64,000 nt of DNA from Corydoras sp. C115 (taxonomy: Eukaryota; Chordata; Actinopteri; Siluriformes; Callichthyidae): positions 531,001-595,000 of the forward strand of contig JAFMOC010000070.1 in the NCBI GenBank assembly GCA_019802505.1, in the 5' to 3' direction. Below, one piece after another: positions 24,501 through 34,637 of this stretch. The position numbers were made by a program, and so were the translations under genes. The number at the start of each line of letters is the position of its first letter. Position 1 is the stretch's first letter. The notes beneath the pieces were generated by a model, which worked only from the letters and a program-made list of their open reading frames with translations, was not told the DNA's origin and did not search any database.

Positions 24501-27500
24501 TCAAAGGACATTGCAGATACTATAGGCATTAGCCTTCTTAATAATTCAATACCTATTTGTGTAAAACAGTGGTGAAAGGATCATCTTATTGCACAGGATC
24601 ATTACGTATGTCCATTATGATCATTTTAAAGCAGAATTTCACTTCCTACACCAGGATATGTACATTTTCAAAGTGTTGGATCCAGACAATTTATGTTAAC
24701 AAGCATCTAGCTCTTGGGCGATACTTTAAGCTCCCTTATTAACAATGCAGTTCCAGCCATTCCACTTGGATGCTGTTTCCTTTTAGCATTTTATGTAAAC
24801 TTCTCTTGCGTGTGAATTTCAGATCAGCAGATATATAAGTACTTTATTCAGCCCATCTGGCATCAACAATCATGCCACAGTGAACATTTAAATTCTGATA
24901 ATTGTGTATAATAACTGAGTGTGTGTGTGTCTGTGTGTGTTGGTGTAAATAAAATGTACAGACACACAAATATATGTATGACATGACCATATATTTATGA
25001 TTGGTTGAGTAAAGATGTTGATATACAAAGGAATCTTGTAAACATCTGTCACTTTGTCAGAAAAACCTTTTATTATGGCTTTAATCGTATTGAGAGACCA
25101 CAAGTACCAGATTGCTGATAAAGGCTTTATTATTACACAGATATTATGTTATTTTGGTATCTTTTACACTTATTTTAGCTCTATCTGTTTGCCTAGTCAG
25201 ATTCAAATGGTGAAATGGTCATTTTTCCATGTTAGATTCTGGGTTTTTGTTGTGAATAACTTTGAATCAGGATGTAATATCAATGTATTAGCATATAGAC
25301 TCGAAAAATTAACATTTGAATGGAATGAATCATCTGGTGACTTCCAAACTTCATGGGGCTGCTTCATGTACCTACCCAATAACTAATAATGAGTCATGTG
25401 TAAAAGTTCTTTCTTCAGACCAGACACAGAAATCAACATTAGTGCAAACTGAGTGTTGACCAGATTCGTCTTTGTGTAGCCAATCCATATCTTTGGAATA
25501 ACACTCATTTGATTTCAATAAAATACTGATTCATATTGCTGCTGTTCACTGTGACTAATCTGTTGGATCCCTTATAATAATGATGACTTTTGTTTTTCAC
25601 ACAACTTGAGTATAGTGATATGCTTTTTACTTGGTATAAAGAATAAGAAAGTAAATAATCCAAACGACATGGCAGCAAATAAGCAGCTGTCTCTGATTTC
25701 ATATCTACAAGGTGCAGAGTGTAAATAATGCAGCATCACTGATGTGTCTGATTCAATTGTCACTGTAACTGCAGTGCTAAAAATGATCCCCCACCCACAT
25801 AGTACATGCACTGTGGTGGTTCTAGCAAAATATATATATTTGCGAGATATAAGAAGTGAAACTGCACAATTAGTGTAAAAGCAAGGAGATGCACTGAAAA
25901 AACACGGAGTTTTGATGTATTTTAATATGTATTTTAAAAAAGTTCCCTAAAATGATTACTTGTTTTGATACATTTTCTGTTACATTATAGTATAACTATG
26001 ATTAATACATTCATTCCTTCAAAATAAAAGTAGGTCAATACCTAGTTTTAAAGTATAATGATAGATATTATGTCATTTTGCAGGTTTTTTTCATCCAAAT
26101 CAACTTACAAATATAAAATGTTGCGTGTAGAGCACTGATGCTGGTGTTCACACATTTTATTCATTCTGTCTATTACAAATTATTAATACTGCGTTTAACA
26201 TGTTCTTTGAGTGAATTTTTTTATAATCACTTTTCTGAACCATGTGCCTTTCTCCCACAGGGTGTGATCAGCGTGCAGCTGGTGGTTACCATGGTAATGG
26301 CCTGCGTGATTCAGAAAATTATACCTCACTACTCCTTCGCAAGATGGCTACTTTGCAGTGGCAGGTAATGAGAAATGCTTCAAATCCTATTGCGGCGATT
26401 TGACCCTTCCTGTGCTTTAGACTCATATGGGTTTTTATTCTAAAGGCAGGTCCTGGGAAAACCATCTCCTTTTCACAAGCCATACTTTTATTGTTAGTTT
26501 TAATAGACTTGCCAAAACCGCATCATTATAGCTGATCATTAAAACCAAAGGGTAGCATCAAAACTGGAGTGACCCAAGAGGACCATGTCGCTGCACGCCT
26601 GTTTTTTTCCCCCCCAATTAGCACCATGTGTTCAGAGTAAACAGCTTTTCTGAATGTGTTCAATAATTTATCTCCGCTTGTTTTCGTGCAACTTTTTGAA
26701 AGTCTTTCGAGCTTAAATGTTAGGCTTGGAAGTAGTTCCCCAGAGAGTTCTGTAATTGAGTGTTCATTAATGAATAAACAAACACAGAACAGCAGAACAA
26801 CTGCAAGCAGCTCAGCCTTTGCACGGTTGAGGATATGGCACTTTTTGAAGAAAGTTAAAGGCCTTGTGTTAATTTCTTGCCTTCCAATGCCGTCTCAGCC
26901 TCCGTTGGTACCAGCATCCCACGGAAGATGAGTTGAGGACTCTAGCAGGAAAGCAACAGAAAGGAGGGAAGAACAGAAAGGACAGGTACGCGGTTGTAAG
27001 CCTTTGTTTTTTTAGTTGGCGTGTTCATGTCTCCATGATCTTTCAGGGCAATGATTTTCGGGGGCCAAATTTTGGCTGTATGATGGATGAGGCGACAGCA
27101 TCCAAGCAAATCTGTGCTGGTCAATTTAACAGCTTTCTACAGCTCTTCTATCTTATAAATTATATTGAATTAAAACTTTATCTACAAAATGAAAAAAACA
27201 ACACTCTTTATGTAATACTCAGTAATTAAATGTGTACAATATGATGTGTACAAATGTGATGTAATGAATTACATTTCCTTATAGAAAAAAAATATTGGTT
27301 GGGGGTAAAATTGCAAAGAATTTTTTTTTTATTGCAGCAATGAACATTTAAATATATGAAGCTAAAAATGAAAGTTTTTATATAAATAGTTTGCCCAGAT
27401 GTATAATTTTTTTGTCTATTTGTCATGAATTATTTATTTTGTTTAATATGGTTTAAGGAAATACAATGGGCACATAGACAACAAGCCATTAACCGTTCCA

Positions 27501-30500
27501 AAGGACATCGACCTCCAGCTGGAAACAAAATCTATTGCTGAAGTAGACACACTGGGTATTTGTCCCTTTGAAACCTCTACTTGTCTTATTTTGTCCTGCT
27601 TGCTGTTCCCAAAGTCTTAACCATCTTGTGTTTTGTTCTTTTTTTTTTTTCCTTTAAAATCCTATTAGCATTGCACTATTTCCCAGAGTTTCAATGGCTG
27701 GTGGACTTCACAGTAGCAGCCACAGCTGTGTATCTCATCACTGAGCTGTACTTCTGTGTGGCTGAAGCTAACGCAGAGATGAACATCAGTGTGGTGTGGA
27801 GTCTACTGGTGCTGGCATTTGATATGTATCCCTTTTAAAACTATGCATTACGTTGCACTTAAAAAAGAAAATGTTGAAAAGTCGAGTTTAAGATCGGTTT
27901 TGGGTTCGAGAAAGTTCAGAGAAGTCTAGGTTTGTAAAAGCTCTATTTAAAGGAGTTTGGGTTATATGAGAGTTTAGATTTAAGAAGGTTGTTTTTAAGT
28001 AGGCAGTATTGTAATAATGTGTATGTAGATGAAAAAAATCATGTTTACAATGTTTTGTTGTGAGCAGCACCATATTTAAAAATGAGGAGGGGCTTTGGGG
28101 GTTATTTTTTATAACTAAGAGACTTTAAGGGCTGGATTCGTAGACTTGAACTTTGAGTTGAGGTTGAGATGGTAAAGTTTGAGGATTGCTTTAAAAAGTT
28201 TAGGATAAATTGTAACGTTTGTGGGGTTTACAACTAAACAATTCTTTTGTGGAAAGATGAATTTGTGTGATTTATGGCTAGGTGTGTAGGTTTGCATTTG
28301 GAGCTAATAGGTTGTACTGTGATTACTGTTATATTGGGTCCAGTTTTTAGGGAAGTTTAGGAAAGAATTGTAATCATTTAAATCATTTCAGTTTTTATCA
28401 TAATGTTTAAACCATGGCATGATTTTTATTGAGAAAATGGTTAAAGTAGGTTTTACTGGGCCTTTAGTGCTTTCCGACATACAAGTCAGGACCTGTTGCC
28501 TCTTCCCCATTACTTTTCTTCTCGGCTGCTTGCTAAATCACACACATTAACCTCAGCCCAGTCCATGAGGATCAATCTTTCTCGCCTATATGCATTGCCC
28601 CTCACCCACTTATGGCCTCCTTCTGAAGATTGGACACCCAATTTTCATGGCCAACTGGACCGATTTGCCTTGGGAAAAAGGGAATGGGAAAGGCGGAGGC
28701 TGGCTGATGGCATGATGAAGGCGATGAGGATGATGATAGGCCTGTGTGAGTGCAAATGGAAGGACGTAGTCAAAAAGGAGCCATTTTTCTGAGCTGGCTC
28801 CGGCGAAGAATACAGCAGAGAAATGGCCTTGTCAAAATGATGGTCACCGAAACGTTTCCTTAGATGGCCTTCGGCAGTCGGCCGTGATTTTGCTGTATGC
28901 AACCACATGATTGACCCTGGACCAGTGTAATCACCTCTACTAGATTTTGGACATGCTGCCTATATAATAAGGCGCATCCTTCCTGTTTCTGTTAAGTGTG
29001 GTGTCTTATTTAGTGTTGCACACTGTATGGATTAATATAACACATCTTTATGTGAGTCTCATCATAATACAGCCACATTGTGCCTGTGATTAATCATTTA
29101 CAGTCCAGGTTGGTAAAGATGTTTTGAACTTCTGCACTAATGACCGTGAAAGTGTAAAAGTACTTATTGAATTATTGAAACTGGTTAACATGCCAACTCT
29201 CAGTCTTCTCCATTTATGAGATGGTATACACACCGGGACACAATGTGGACCAGTGTGTTCAATCTGTTATTAACAGATTGAATAAGCCCAAACGTCTGGC
29301 TGATGTAGCTGCCGAAATGCCCCTGTCCTGTCACCTCTGGGAACTCTCTCCAACTTCTGAGTCTGGCACCTGTTCATATAGCTGCTCACAGACCATTAGT
29401 GGAACCTCTGGCCTGCACTTTAATTACCTTCCACTTCCTCTGGTTCAGCCTCCTCCTGAGCGGCTGGTGTCCATTCATCCACCATGCTGCAGTCTGCCTG
29501 GCAAAAGTGTTCAAAACTATGTGGATGTCTGGAGGTCTTGGACCATCGGAAATAGATGGCAATAGAAGAGAATCCTTATGATCTGTGCTGCCAGATCAAA
29601 CAGTTTTGGGAAATCTGAGAGGAATTCCTCACTGGGGGGTTCTCAGGGAATTATGCCTCCTTGGGGTGGTTTTGTTTTGCATGCACAATGCATTAGGAAC
29701 AGTGAAAGTGATGTAATTCAGATGTCAGAATGATGCACCTTGTTACAGTCTCTCATTTGTTTCTTTTTTCTGTAATTTTTATTCTTCTTCTTGGTTTGTT
29801 TTTCTATGCTAATTTTCTTTGTGCATAAAAAGAGCAGTTCCTACCTCCAACAGTTCTGAGGTCAGTTATTATCTCAGCTGAGATACTTAACCTATGTGAC
29901 TTGTGGCTATAAGCATTCTAGAATTATTTTTGGAAATCCACTAAACTAAATCTTGCTTCCTTTTGTTTGCACAATGGATTTAATTTGTTTTGACGTTACA
30001 GTTTTAATGGATAATAGATTTTAATGGATGTATGAAAGAATTTTTTTTTCAGTCTGATAGATAAAGTAAAAGATTCAGATTTATTGGAATATTGTATTAG
30101 CACTTACATTGGTAATCCATCCAATATTTATTTAAAAATGTATTTGCTAAGTTTGACCCTCTTTCCTTAACCCCTTATTGACTTCAGCAAGATCCTTTTT
30201 TCTCTCACTGCTCACTACTTTAAGCTGGAAGAAGGGGGCGAGCGATCGCTTTGCATCACCTTTGGCTTTTTTTTCTTTGTCAAAGCGATGGCCATCCTCA
30301 TCATCACTGAGAACTATCTGGAGTTTGGGCTTGAGACAGGTACTGTTTTGCCTACTTATTAAAACATTGAAGTCAAAATATCATTTCACAGTAAAAAAAA
30401 AATAGCTTAACAATTGTGTTATTGTGTGGTGGTTTGCTTATACAATTCAAATATAGCAATAAAGCGATTTAAGCAGTGCTATGTGAAAATGTTTGTGAGC

Positions 30501-33500
30501 ACTACAGCCCAGGCAAAGAAGCTGCAGAGACAGAGGTCAGTTCATGACTGAGGTTTTTAGAGTGACCGCAGTGAAAGAGGTCAGGCGTGATTTTCGTTGC
30601 TCTCATTCCTGATGTGTGCAGGTCCTCGAGGGTGCCGACAGCCGGTCATTTTCGCTGCACATTGCACGACTCCCTTCAGCTTACACACAGTGTATAAGAA
30701 TGCAGAGCCAGAGCATACAGAGATGATGGAAGTGATGATGGATTCTATTATGTCTGTGTAGAACTAGAACAGCAGTGCTTGAATTTCTTTACGTCGTTAT
30801 TGATGTGCAACGTGAACTTTGTAGATTTTGGTTATATCTCACAGATCTAGCCAAGGATTAGGATTTTTTTTCTACAGACTACCTTTTTGAACCTTGACAT
30901 TAGATAAATCCAGGTTGTTAGTCTGCATCAATATACCAGTTGCTTACCAAAGCACAGTGGTGGTGCCCCACAGGAATCTGAGTCAATGCCAGTTAAACAT
31001 GTTATGTAGAATAAAATTTTTCTTCAGTTTCTTTCTTTTTTTTGGTAAATGTTTCTTTTCTTCTTTTTGTAGGTTTTGCAAATTTTTCAGAAAGTGCTTT
31101 GCGATATTTGGAGAACCAGGGCTTAGAGTCTCAGTAAGTAATGATTCAAGAAAAGTGTGTGTGTGTGTGTGACGATTAAACCATGTCTGTTGGGATTACA
31201 CAGTGTGAGTCTGTATGTAGAACCCCTGCTGAAGATTCTTTGCTTTCTCTAGGGGCCCCATATCCAAACTGACCTTTAAGCTGGTCCTGGCTCTGCTTTG
31301 CTCTCTGATTGGAGCCTTTCTCACCTTTCCCGGCCTTCGACTGGCCCAGATGCATCTCGATGCCCTTACATTGAACATTGGCAAAGTCACACAGTGAGTT
31401 TCCTCAGAACTAATCTAAGAAAACATCTTCCCTCTTAATGTGTTTTTATCGTGTTTCTGTTCATTCATCCTTATTAAAGGTGAAATCTGGAACTACACTC
31501 ATCAGTCACTTTATTGGAAATTATTTATTTATTACCAACAGTATGAATCAATGGGGTTTATATGACATGAGGTTAGACATAGCTGCTTTGTGTTTATTAA
31601 GTTGATATTTTGTTCTGGTCCCAATAATTAATGTGAACATTTAAATTCACATGACTTTTTGAATTACACTACTGCCTTATGATTGGCCACCTAAATAATT
31701 ACAGTAATTAGTAGTTTTACATTTGTTTGTAGTAAATATCTATTGAATAAAACAAATTAATTCTTATTATAGTGATATATTGCAGTGGATCTGTAAATTC
31801 TTTTTATATAACATTTCTAATTTGATATTAAAGTGAAGTTAAATCACCAGAGGCTCTTTGAAAGTCACACATTATAATGTCCTTTCTTTAGTTTGTATTC
31901 TGCAGCATCTGTCATTACCATTTGTATTTGACCTGTACATGAACTATATTATATTTTTACTGTATGGTTTTTTACTTGTAACTGCTTTAATGTCCAGGTC
32001 CTACTTTCTGCTGTGTTTGCAGGATTTTGCTGCATATTAACTTCTTGGCTCCACTCATAATGGTATTGTTGTGGGTGAAGCCCATAACCAAGGATTATAT
32101 CATGAATCCCACACTGGGGAAAGAAAGTGTGCCTTTGTAAGTTTGATTTTTACTTGAAGCTCTCAGATTGTGTTTAGTGATTGAAGGTCAAACTCTGTTC
32201 GTAGTGGAGTGATCCTTAAAGAACAGATGTATCAAATGGATGATGTTAAACTGCATGTTCAGCCTTTTGAATTAGTGATGAATGAGGGAGTTTTAGTGCC
32301 TTGTTTTTGATTTTTGAAGGATGTCTGAGAATGCGTACGACACTCTGCGCCTGTGGGCCATTCTGCTGCTGTGTGGCTTGAGGCTGGCCATGATGCGCCA
32401 CCACCTGCAGGCGTACCTCAACCTGGCGCAGAAAGCTGTGGAGCAAATGAAGAAGGAGGCGGGGCGCATCAGCACGGTGGACCTGCAGAAAATGGTGTGC
32501 TTTATTATTTTGTATGAAGCAGTCTGTTTTTACTAGATAGCGAGTATTTATTTTTGCAAATTACTGTTACTGCTGGGAATAAATAATTCATAAACAATGA
32601 TTTATATAAACAGCAAAGTCACATTTTCAACAGAAAGTAATTTAAGCTCTTTTATAAAACTCATGGTAGAAATGCTTAGTCCTAAAATCTCATTGCCTGA
32701 GCCACCTCAGCGGACCTCATGTCAAGGTTATAAGTACACTGTCATTTAATGTCTTGAAATAATGAAGAATTGCATATAAATGTGCATCACACCAATAACT
32801 CTCACTGCTAAAGACATTGTTTATCTTTATGGTTGTAAATTTATGTTATTTACTCAATCAAATTAAAAGAAAGTAAATTAACACATGACACATGGAAGTC
32901 CCTGTGCCCCAATCACAGATGTTTAGCAATAGCGGACAGCCAACTTGGTTAGTTTGTTAAGTTTTATTACCTGAACTGCAGCAATGACTACTTCCTTACA
33001 GGATTAAGGCAATTTAGCATCTTTAATTTACTAAACAGCTTTGTCTTTAGAAGGTGGGGGAAAAAAACGCATCCCTGAAAGAAATATGCATAGACACAGG
33101 GAGGACATGCAGGCACAACACAAAGATTTTCAATTGGAATTTACACTTTGGTCCTTCTTGCTCTTAGATGGATGTGCTGAGCACTGTATCCACACCCCCC
33201 TCTGTTGCTTCTGTCCAATTTGTACATTGTGAAGAAAGGTGCTGGGTGTGGAAGACTGTGGAATTAAAGACTCGCAAAATAATAAGGGATGAGAGAGAAT
33301 TGTTGCTGTCTTTCACAAATCTGTGTGATTCTCAGTGAGCTACTGCTTTAAAAAATTCAACTTTAGCCAAAGAGGAAAAAAGTACAAGGTGAAACAAATA
33401 AATGGGCTTTGCTGTCATGTGACCTGGGGGTGTTTGGAGGGGGAAAAAAAATTCTAAAACGGCATTCAGCTGAAATATTCCAAATTCTGAGCAGCACCAC

Positions 33501-34637
33501 TCTGACGGACTCGACCGAATGCAGGTGTATAAATGTGTCCAGATGCCCACCTCTGCCATCCACTTAGGATTGTTGCATTAGCGATGCGGCACCCTTCACC
33601 AGCACAAATATGTTGGTTGATATGAAAAGGATTGAGTGGCATTGTTGGCCTCTGAAATGGGCCTGCTATTTGGTCTTAGTGGTCCTTCAGTCAAGATCAA
33701 AACCCCCTGCACTCCAAAGCTGGAGCTGAGGAAAAGAGTCTGTTTGATGTGCCAAGCCATAAGTGAGACTCATAAATGGCTGTAGCGGCACGACGGTGTC
33801 TGGTCCTGCAGTCTCCCCTGGAATGTTTTAGTCTTTACCCGGTGCCCAGCTCCCAGCAAAACTTCTCCAAAAGTCTGAAGTGTGTGTGGGTGTGAATGTG
33901 AGAAAAGCTTTTTTTTCCCCCTAACTGCAAAGACCTATATATATATTTATTTTTTTTACCCAGGTGGCTCGTGTCTTTTACTACTTATGTGTGATAGCCT
34001 TGCAGTATGTGGCACCCCTGGTGATGCTGCTGCATACAACTTTGCTGCTAAAAACGTTAGGTGAGTGAGAAAAAGAAATCTTTGTTGTAGATGGAAAAAA
34101 GTAGCTGTCTGGTTGTGTCTGATTTAAAATTTACATTCAGTTCAGTTTTTAAATTATTTAATGTGGAAAAAAAACAAAACTGCAGCAAGACGGTGACCTA
34201 AAATGATAAGAGTCATAATACTACAGAATAATACTGTATTGTTAAAGTTAATACTTAATTTCACAATCAATACACGTGCAATAATGCTTTGTTAATTGTA
34301 TTTCTGTTGTACTCATCTATATATTGGTACACTTTGAATAATATCTTCTGAATGCCAATGTTTTTTTCCAGGTGGACATTCCTGGGGCATTTACCCCGAA
34401 GAGGCTGCGCCTTGCCTTATAAATGAGGACTCTTACTCTGCCACAGGGGGGCAACCAGAAGAGCCAGCTCCGCACACAGCAGCCCAGCTGTCGGTAGCTC
34501 TGGGGGGACTGAGAACTGTTTTCACACCTTTGCTTTTTCGAGGCCTCCTCTCTTTCCTTACTTGGTGGATCGCCGCCTGCTTGTTCTCCACATCTCTGTT
34601 TGGCCTCTTTTACCACCAGTACCTGATGGCTGCGTAG
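19426..34637 (+). CDS. tmem161b: tmem161b, transmembrane protein 161B (12 coding exons, 484 aa)
   Basis: The twelve exons join in frame (CDS 1455 nt) and every junction phase agrees. The product closely matches vertebrate TMEM161B (human form about 487 aa) from the first residues (MGVISVQLVVTMVMA) to the end (LFYHQYL). Hydrophobic segments are visible near residues 2-22, 107-127, 139-157, 170-190, 228-247, 269-286, 314-331, 365-393 and 450-475. A basic stretch (about 53-66, KQQKGGKNRKDRK) follows the first segment. The least conserved part is a luminal- or cytosolic-loop segment at about 406-435. The molecular function is not known. From the literature as I recall it, loss in zebrafish and mouse disturbs cardiac rhythm, and human variants are linked to cortical malformation. 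Introns: 6.8 kb, 534, 472, 113, 2362, 733, 119, 629, 183, 1469 and 311 bp. The start is the only ATG that gives the conserved N-terminus. No frameshift or stop is seen, so the gene looks intact. The identification is firm; the physiological role is knowledge of the family. Confidence 0.96.
19984..20155. repeat. G/T-rich tract with long G runs
   Basis: Alternating GT runs and blocks of 3 to 14 G on the + strand, about 560 bp after exon 1. At least six G runs of three or more give G-quadruplex potential on the sense strand of the intron. Frames over it encode Cys-Val or Thr-His repeats and are not genes. Confidence 0.93.
20428..20772 (+). mobile_element. SINE copy B1 in tmem161b intron 1
   Basis: Full-length forward copy with a good head (CGGCTTAGTG, GGTTCGAATCC). 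Preceded by TGTAACATCT (20418-20427), whose partner lies only after the second SINE. It lacks the GAATTTAAGAAAG found in front of A1, but that motif follows it in the spacer. Confidence 0.93.
20838..21187 (+). mobile_element. SINE copy B2 in tmem161b intron 1
   Basis: Full-length forward copy ending in (ATGA)n and followed by TGTAACATCT at 21188-21197, the match to the duplication before B1. B1, spacer and B2 therefore seem to have inserted as one unit. Confidence 0.93.
21529..21570. repeat. (GT)n microsatellite in intron 1
   Basis: About 21 uninterrupted units. Confidence 0.95.
22780..23220. other. non-repetitive block in intron 1, candidate enhancer
   Basis: Balanced composition with no repeat match. 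It carries GGCAAAATAATGCTG, CAATCAGGTCCTGC and similar motif-dense sequence. First introns near the promoter often hold such elements; function is inference. Confidence 0.35.
23530..23870. mobile_element. palindromic nonautonomous DNA element, diverged copy
   Basis: The phrases CTGCAGTGACACTGATGTGG, GCAGCAGTGCTGCTGGAGT, CAGCTCAGTGACACTGCTGG and CACCAACCAA occur in the order I know from a common otophysan repeat with long inverted ends. Indels have eroded it. Confidence 0.7.
25670..25805. mobile_element. second fragment of the palindromic element
   Basis: TCATATCTACAAGGTGCAG, then CACTGATGTGTCTGATTCA, TGTCACTGTAACTGCAGTGC and AATGATCCCCCACCCAC match the right arm of the same family. It shares the family's centre with the copy at 23530-23870, so the two are separate insertions and not two halves of one. 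Confidence 0.65.
26261..26364 (+). CDS. tmem161b: tmem161b exon 2
   Basis: Acceptor is preceded by a pyrimidine tract ending TCTCCCACAG; donor is GTAATG. It encodes residues 2-35 and two bases of Ser36: the N-terminal hydrophobic segment and the conserved IPHYSFARWLLC motif. Confidence 0.95.
26899..26985 (+). CDS. tmem161b: tmem161b exon 3
   Basis: Encodes LRWYQHPTEDELRTLAGKQQ and the basic linker that follows (residues 36-65). Acceptor GTCTCAG, donor GTACGC. Both ends are phase 2. Confidence 0.95.
27458..27555 (+). CDS. tmem161b: tmem161b exon 4
   Basis: Encodes residues 65-98, a hydrophilic stretch (KYNGHIDNKPLTVPKDIDL and on) typical of the family. The donor is a weak GTATTT. It ends in phase 1 and the split codon becomes Ala98. 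Confidence 0.94.
27669..27825 (+). CDS. tmem161b: tmem161b exon 5
   Basis: Encodes ALHYFPEFQWLVDFTVAA and the next two hydrophobic segments (residues 98-150). The donor reads GTATCCCTTT, close to the U12-type consensus. Reading through it would meet a stop after three more codons, so the splice is required. Confidence 0.94.
28440..28930. other. non-repetitive block in intron 5, candidate conserved element
   Basis: High-complexity sequence of balanced composition inside an otherwise AT-rich intron, crossed by open frames on both strands but without any family match. Regulatory role is inference. Confidence 0.4.
29180..29600. other. open but unrecognised stretch in intron 5
   Basis: A forward frame of 114 codons (29221-29565) crosses higher-complexity DNA. 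It has no splice-compatible role in tmem161b and no family match. I treat it as non-coding, possibly a conserved element. Confidence 0.3.
30188..30339 (+). CDS. tmem161b: tmem161b exon 6
   Basis: Encodes residues 150-201, including the conserved GGERSLCITFGFFFFVKAM segment and ENYLEFGLETG. A perfect U12-type branch-point motif lies about 17 nt before the acceptor. Donor GTACTG. Confidence 0.95.
31073..31133 (+). CDS. tmem161b: tmem161b exon 7
   Basis: Short 61-nt exon encoding residues 201-221 (FANFSESALRYLENQGLESQ). Acceptor after a long T-rich tract; donor GTAAGT is strong. Confidence 0.94.
31253..31393 (+). CDS. tmem161b: tmem161b exon 8
   Basis: Encodes residues 221-268, including a membrane segment and the highly conserved GAFLTFPGLRLAQMHLDAL motif. 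Acceptor CTCTAG, donor GTGAGT. Confidence 0.96.
32023..32136 (+). CDS. tmem161b: tmem161b exon 9
   Basis: Encodes residues 268-306: ILLHINFLAPLIMVLLWVKP followed by ITKDYIMNPTLGKES, a strongly conserved family block. Acceptor TTGCAG, donor GTAAGT. Confidence 0.96.
32320..32494 (+). CDS. tmem161b: tmem161b exon 10
   Basis: Encodes residues 306-364: YDTLRLWAILLLCGLRLAMM, then the HHLQAYLNLAQK and KKEAGRISTVDLQKM motifs. The donor GTGTGC is weak. Reading on into the intron would add 14 residues before a stop. Confidence 0.94.
33080..33200 (-). mobile_element. possible old SINE-relative fragment in intron 10
   Basis: CAGGGAGGACATGCAGGCAC and the following GAGCACTGTATC resemble, on the reverse strand, the body and head of the wider SINE group. 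Strongly decayed. Confidence 0.4.
33230..33860. other. non-repetitive block in intron 10, candidate conserved element
   Basis: About 600 bp of motif-dense, repeat-free sequence ending roughly 100 bp before exon 11. Composition differs from flanking AT-rich intron. No coding frame with a family match. Confidence 0.4.
33964..34060 (+). CDS. tmem161b: tmem161b exon 11
   Basis: Encodes residues 365-397: VARVFYYLCVIALQYVAPLV and the rest of this membrane segment. Acceptor TTACCCAG, donor GTGAGT. Confidence 0.95.
34372..34637 (+). CDS. tmem161b: tmem161b exon 12, coding part, with TAG stop
   Basis: Encodes residues 397-484. It opens with HSWGIYPEE, passes through a Glu/Pro/Ala-rich loop (about 406-435) that differs from the mammalian loop, then gives the last membrane block (FTPLLFRGLLSFLTWW and on) and ends QYLMAA. 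The stop TAG is at 34635-34637. Confidence 0.95.

Larger units (their letters stand above)
19429..26260 (+). other. tmem161b: tmem161b intron 1 (6.8 kb)
   Basis: It starts directly after the ATG. Contents in order: non-repetitive sequence, a G/T-rich tract (19984-20155), a two-SINE composite insertion (20428-21187), a GT microsatellite, non-repetitive blocks (about 21620-21920, 22780-23220 and 24100-24400) and two fragments of a palindromic repeat family. No alternative coding exon is recognised. Confidence 0.8.
27826..30187 (+). other. tmem161b: tmem161b intron 5, U12-type (minor spliceosome) intron
   Basis: The 5' end reads GTATCCCTTT, one base off the U12 donor consensus RTATCCTTT. TTCCTTAAC, a perfect U12 branch-point consensus, lies at 30163-30171, about 17 nt before the exon. 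The dinucleotides are GT-AG. The intron interrupts a phase 2 codon (Ile150). No other intron of the gene shows this pair of signals. It also holds a non-repetitive block at about 28440-28930. Confidence 0.85.

Noticed and set aside
29221..29565. Forward frame of 114 codons in intron 5 as an extra tmem161b exon
   Set aside because: The TMEM161B sequence is continuous from exon 5 to exon 6 without it, and no family match is seen.
34449..34465. CTCF-like CCACAGGGGGGCAA in exon 12
   Set aside because: The spacing of the core is one base off and the sequence is coding, so it is weaker than the motifs at 40671 and 53069.
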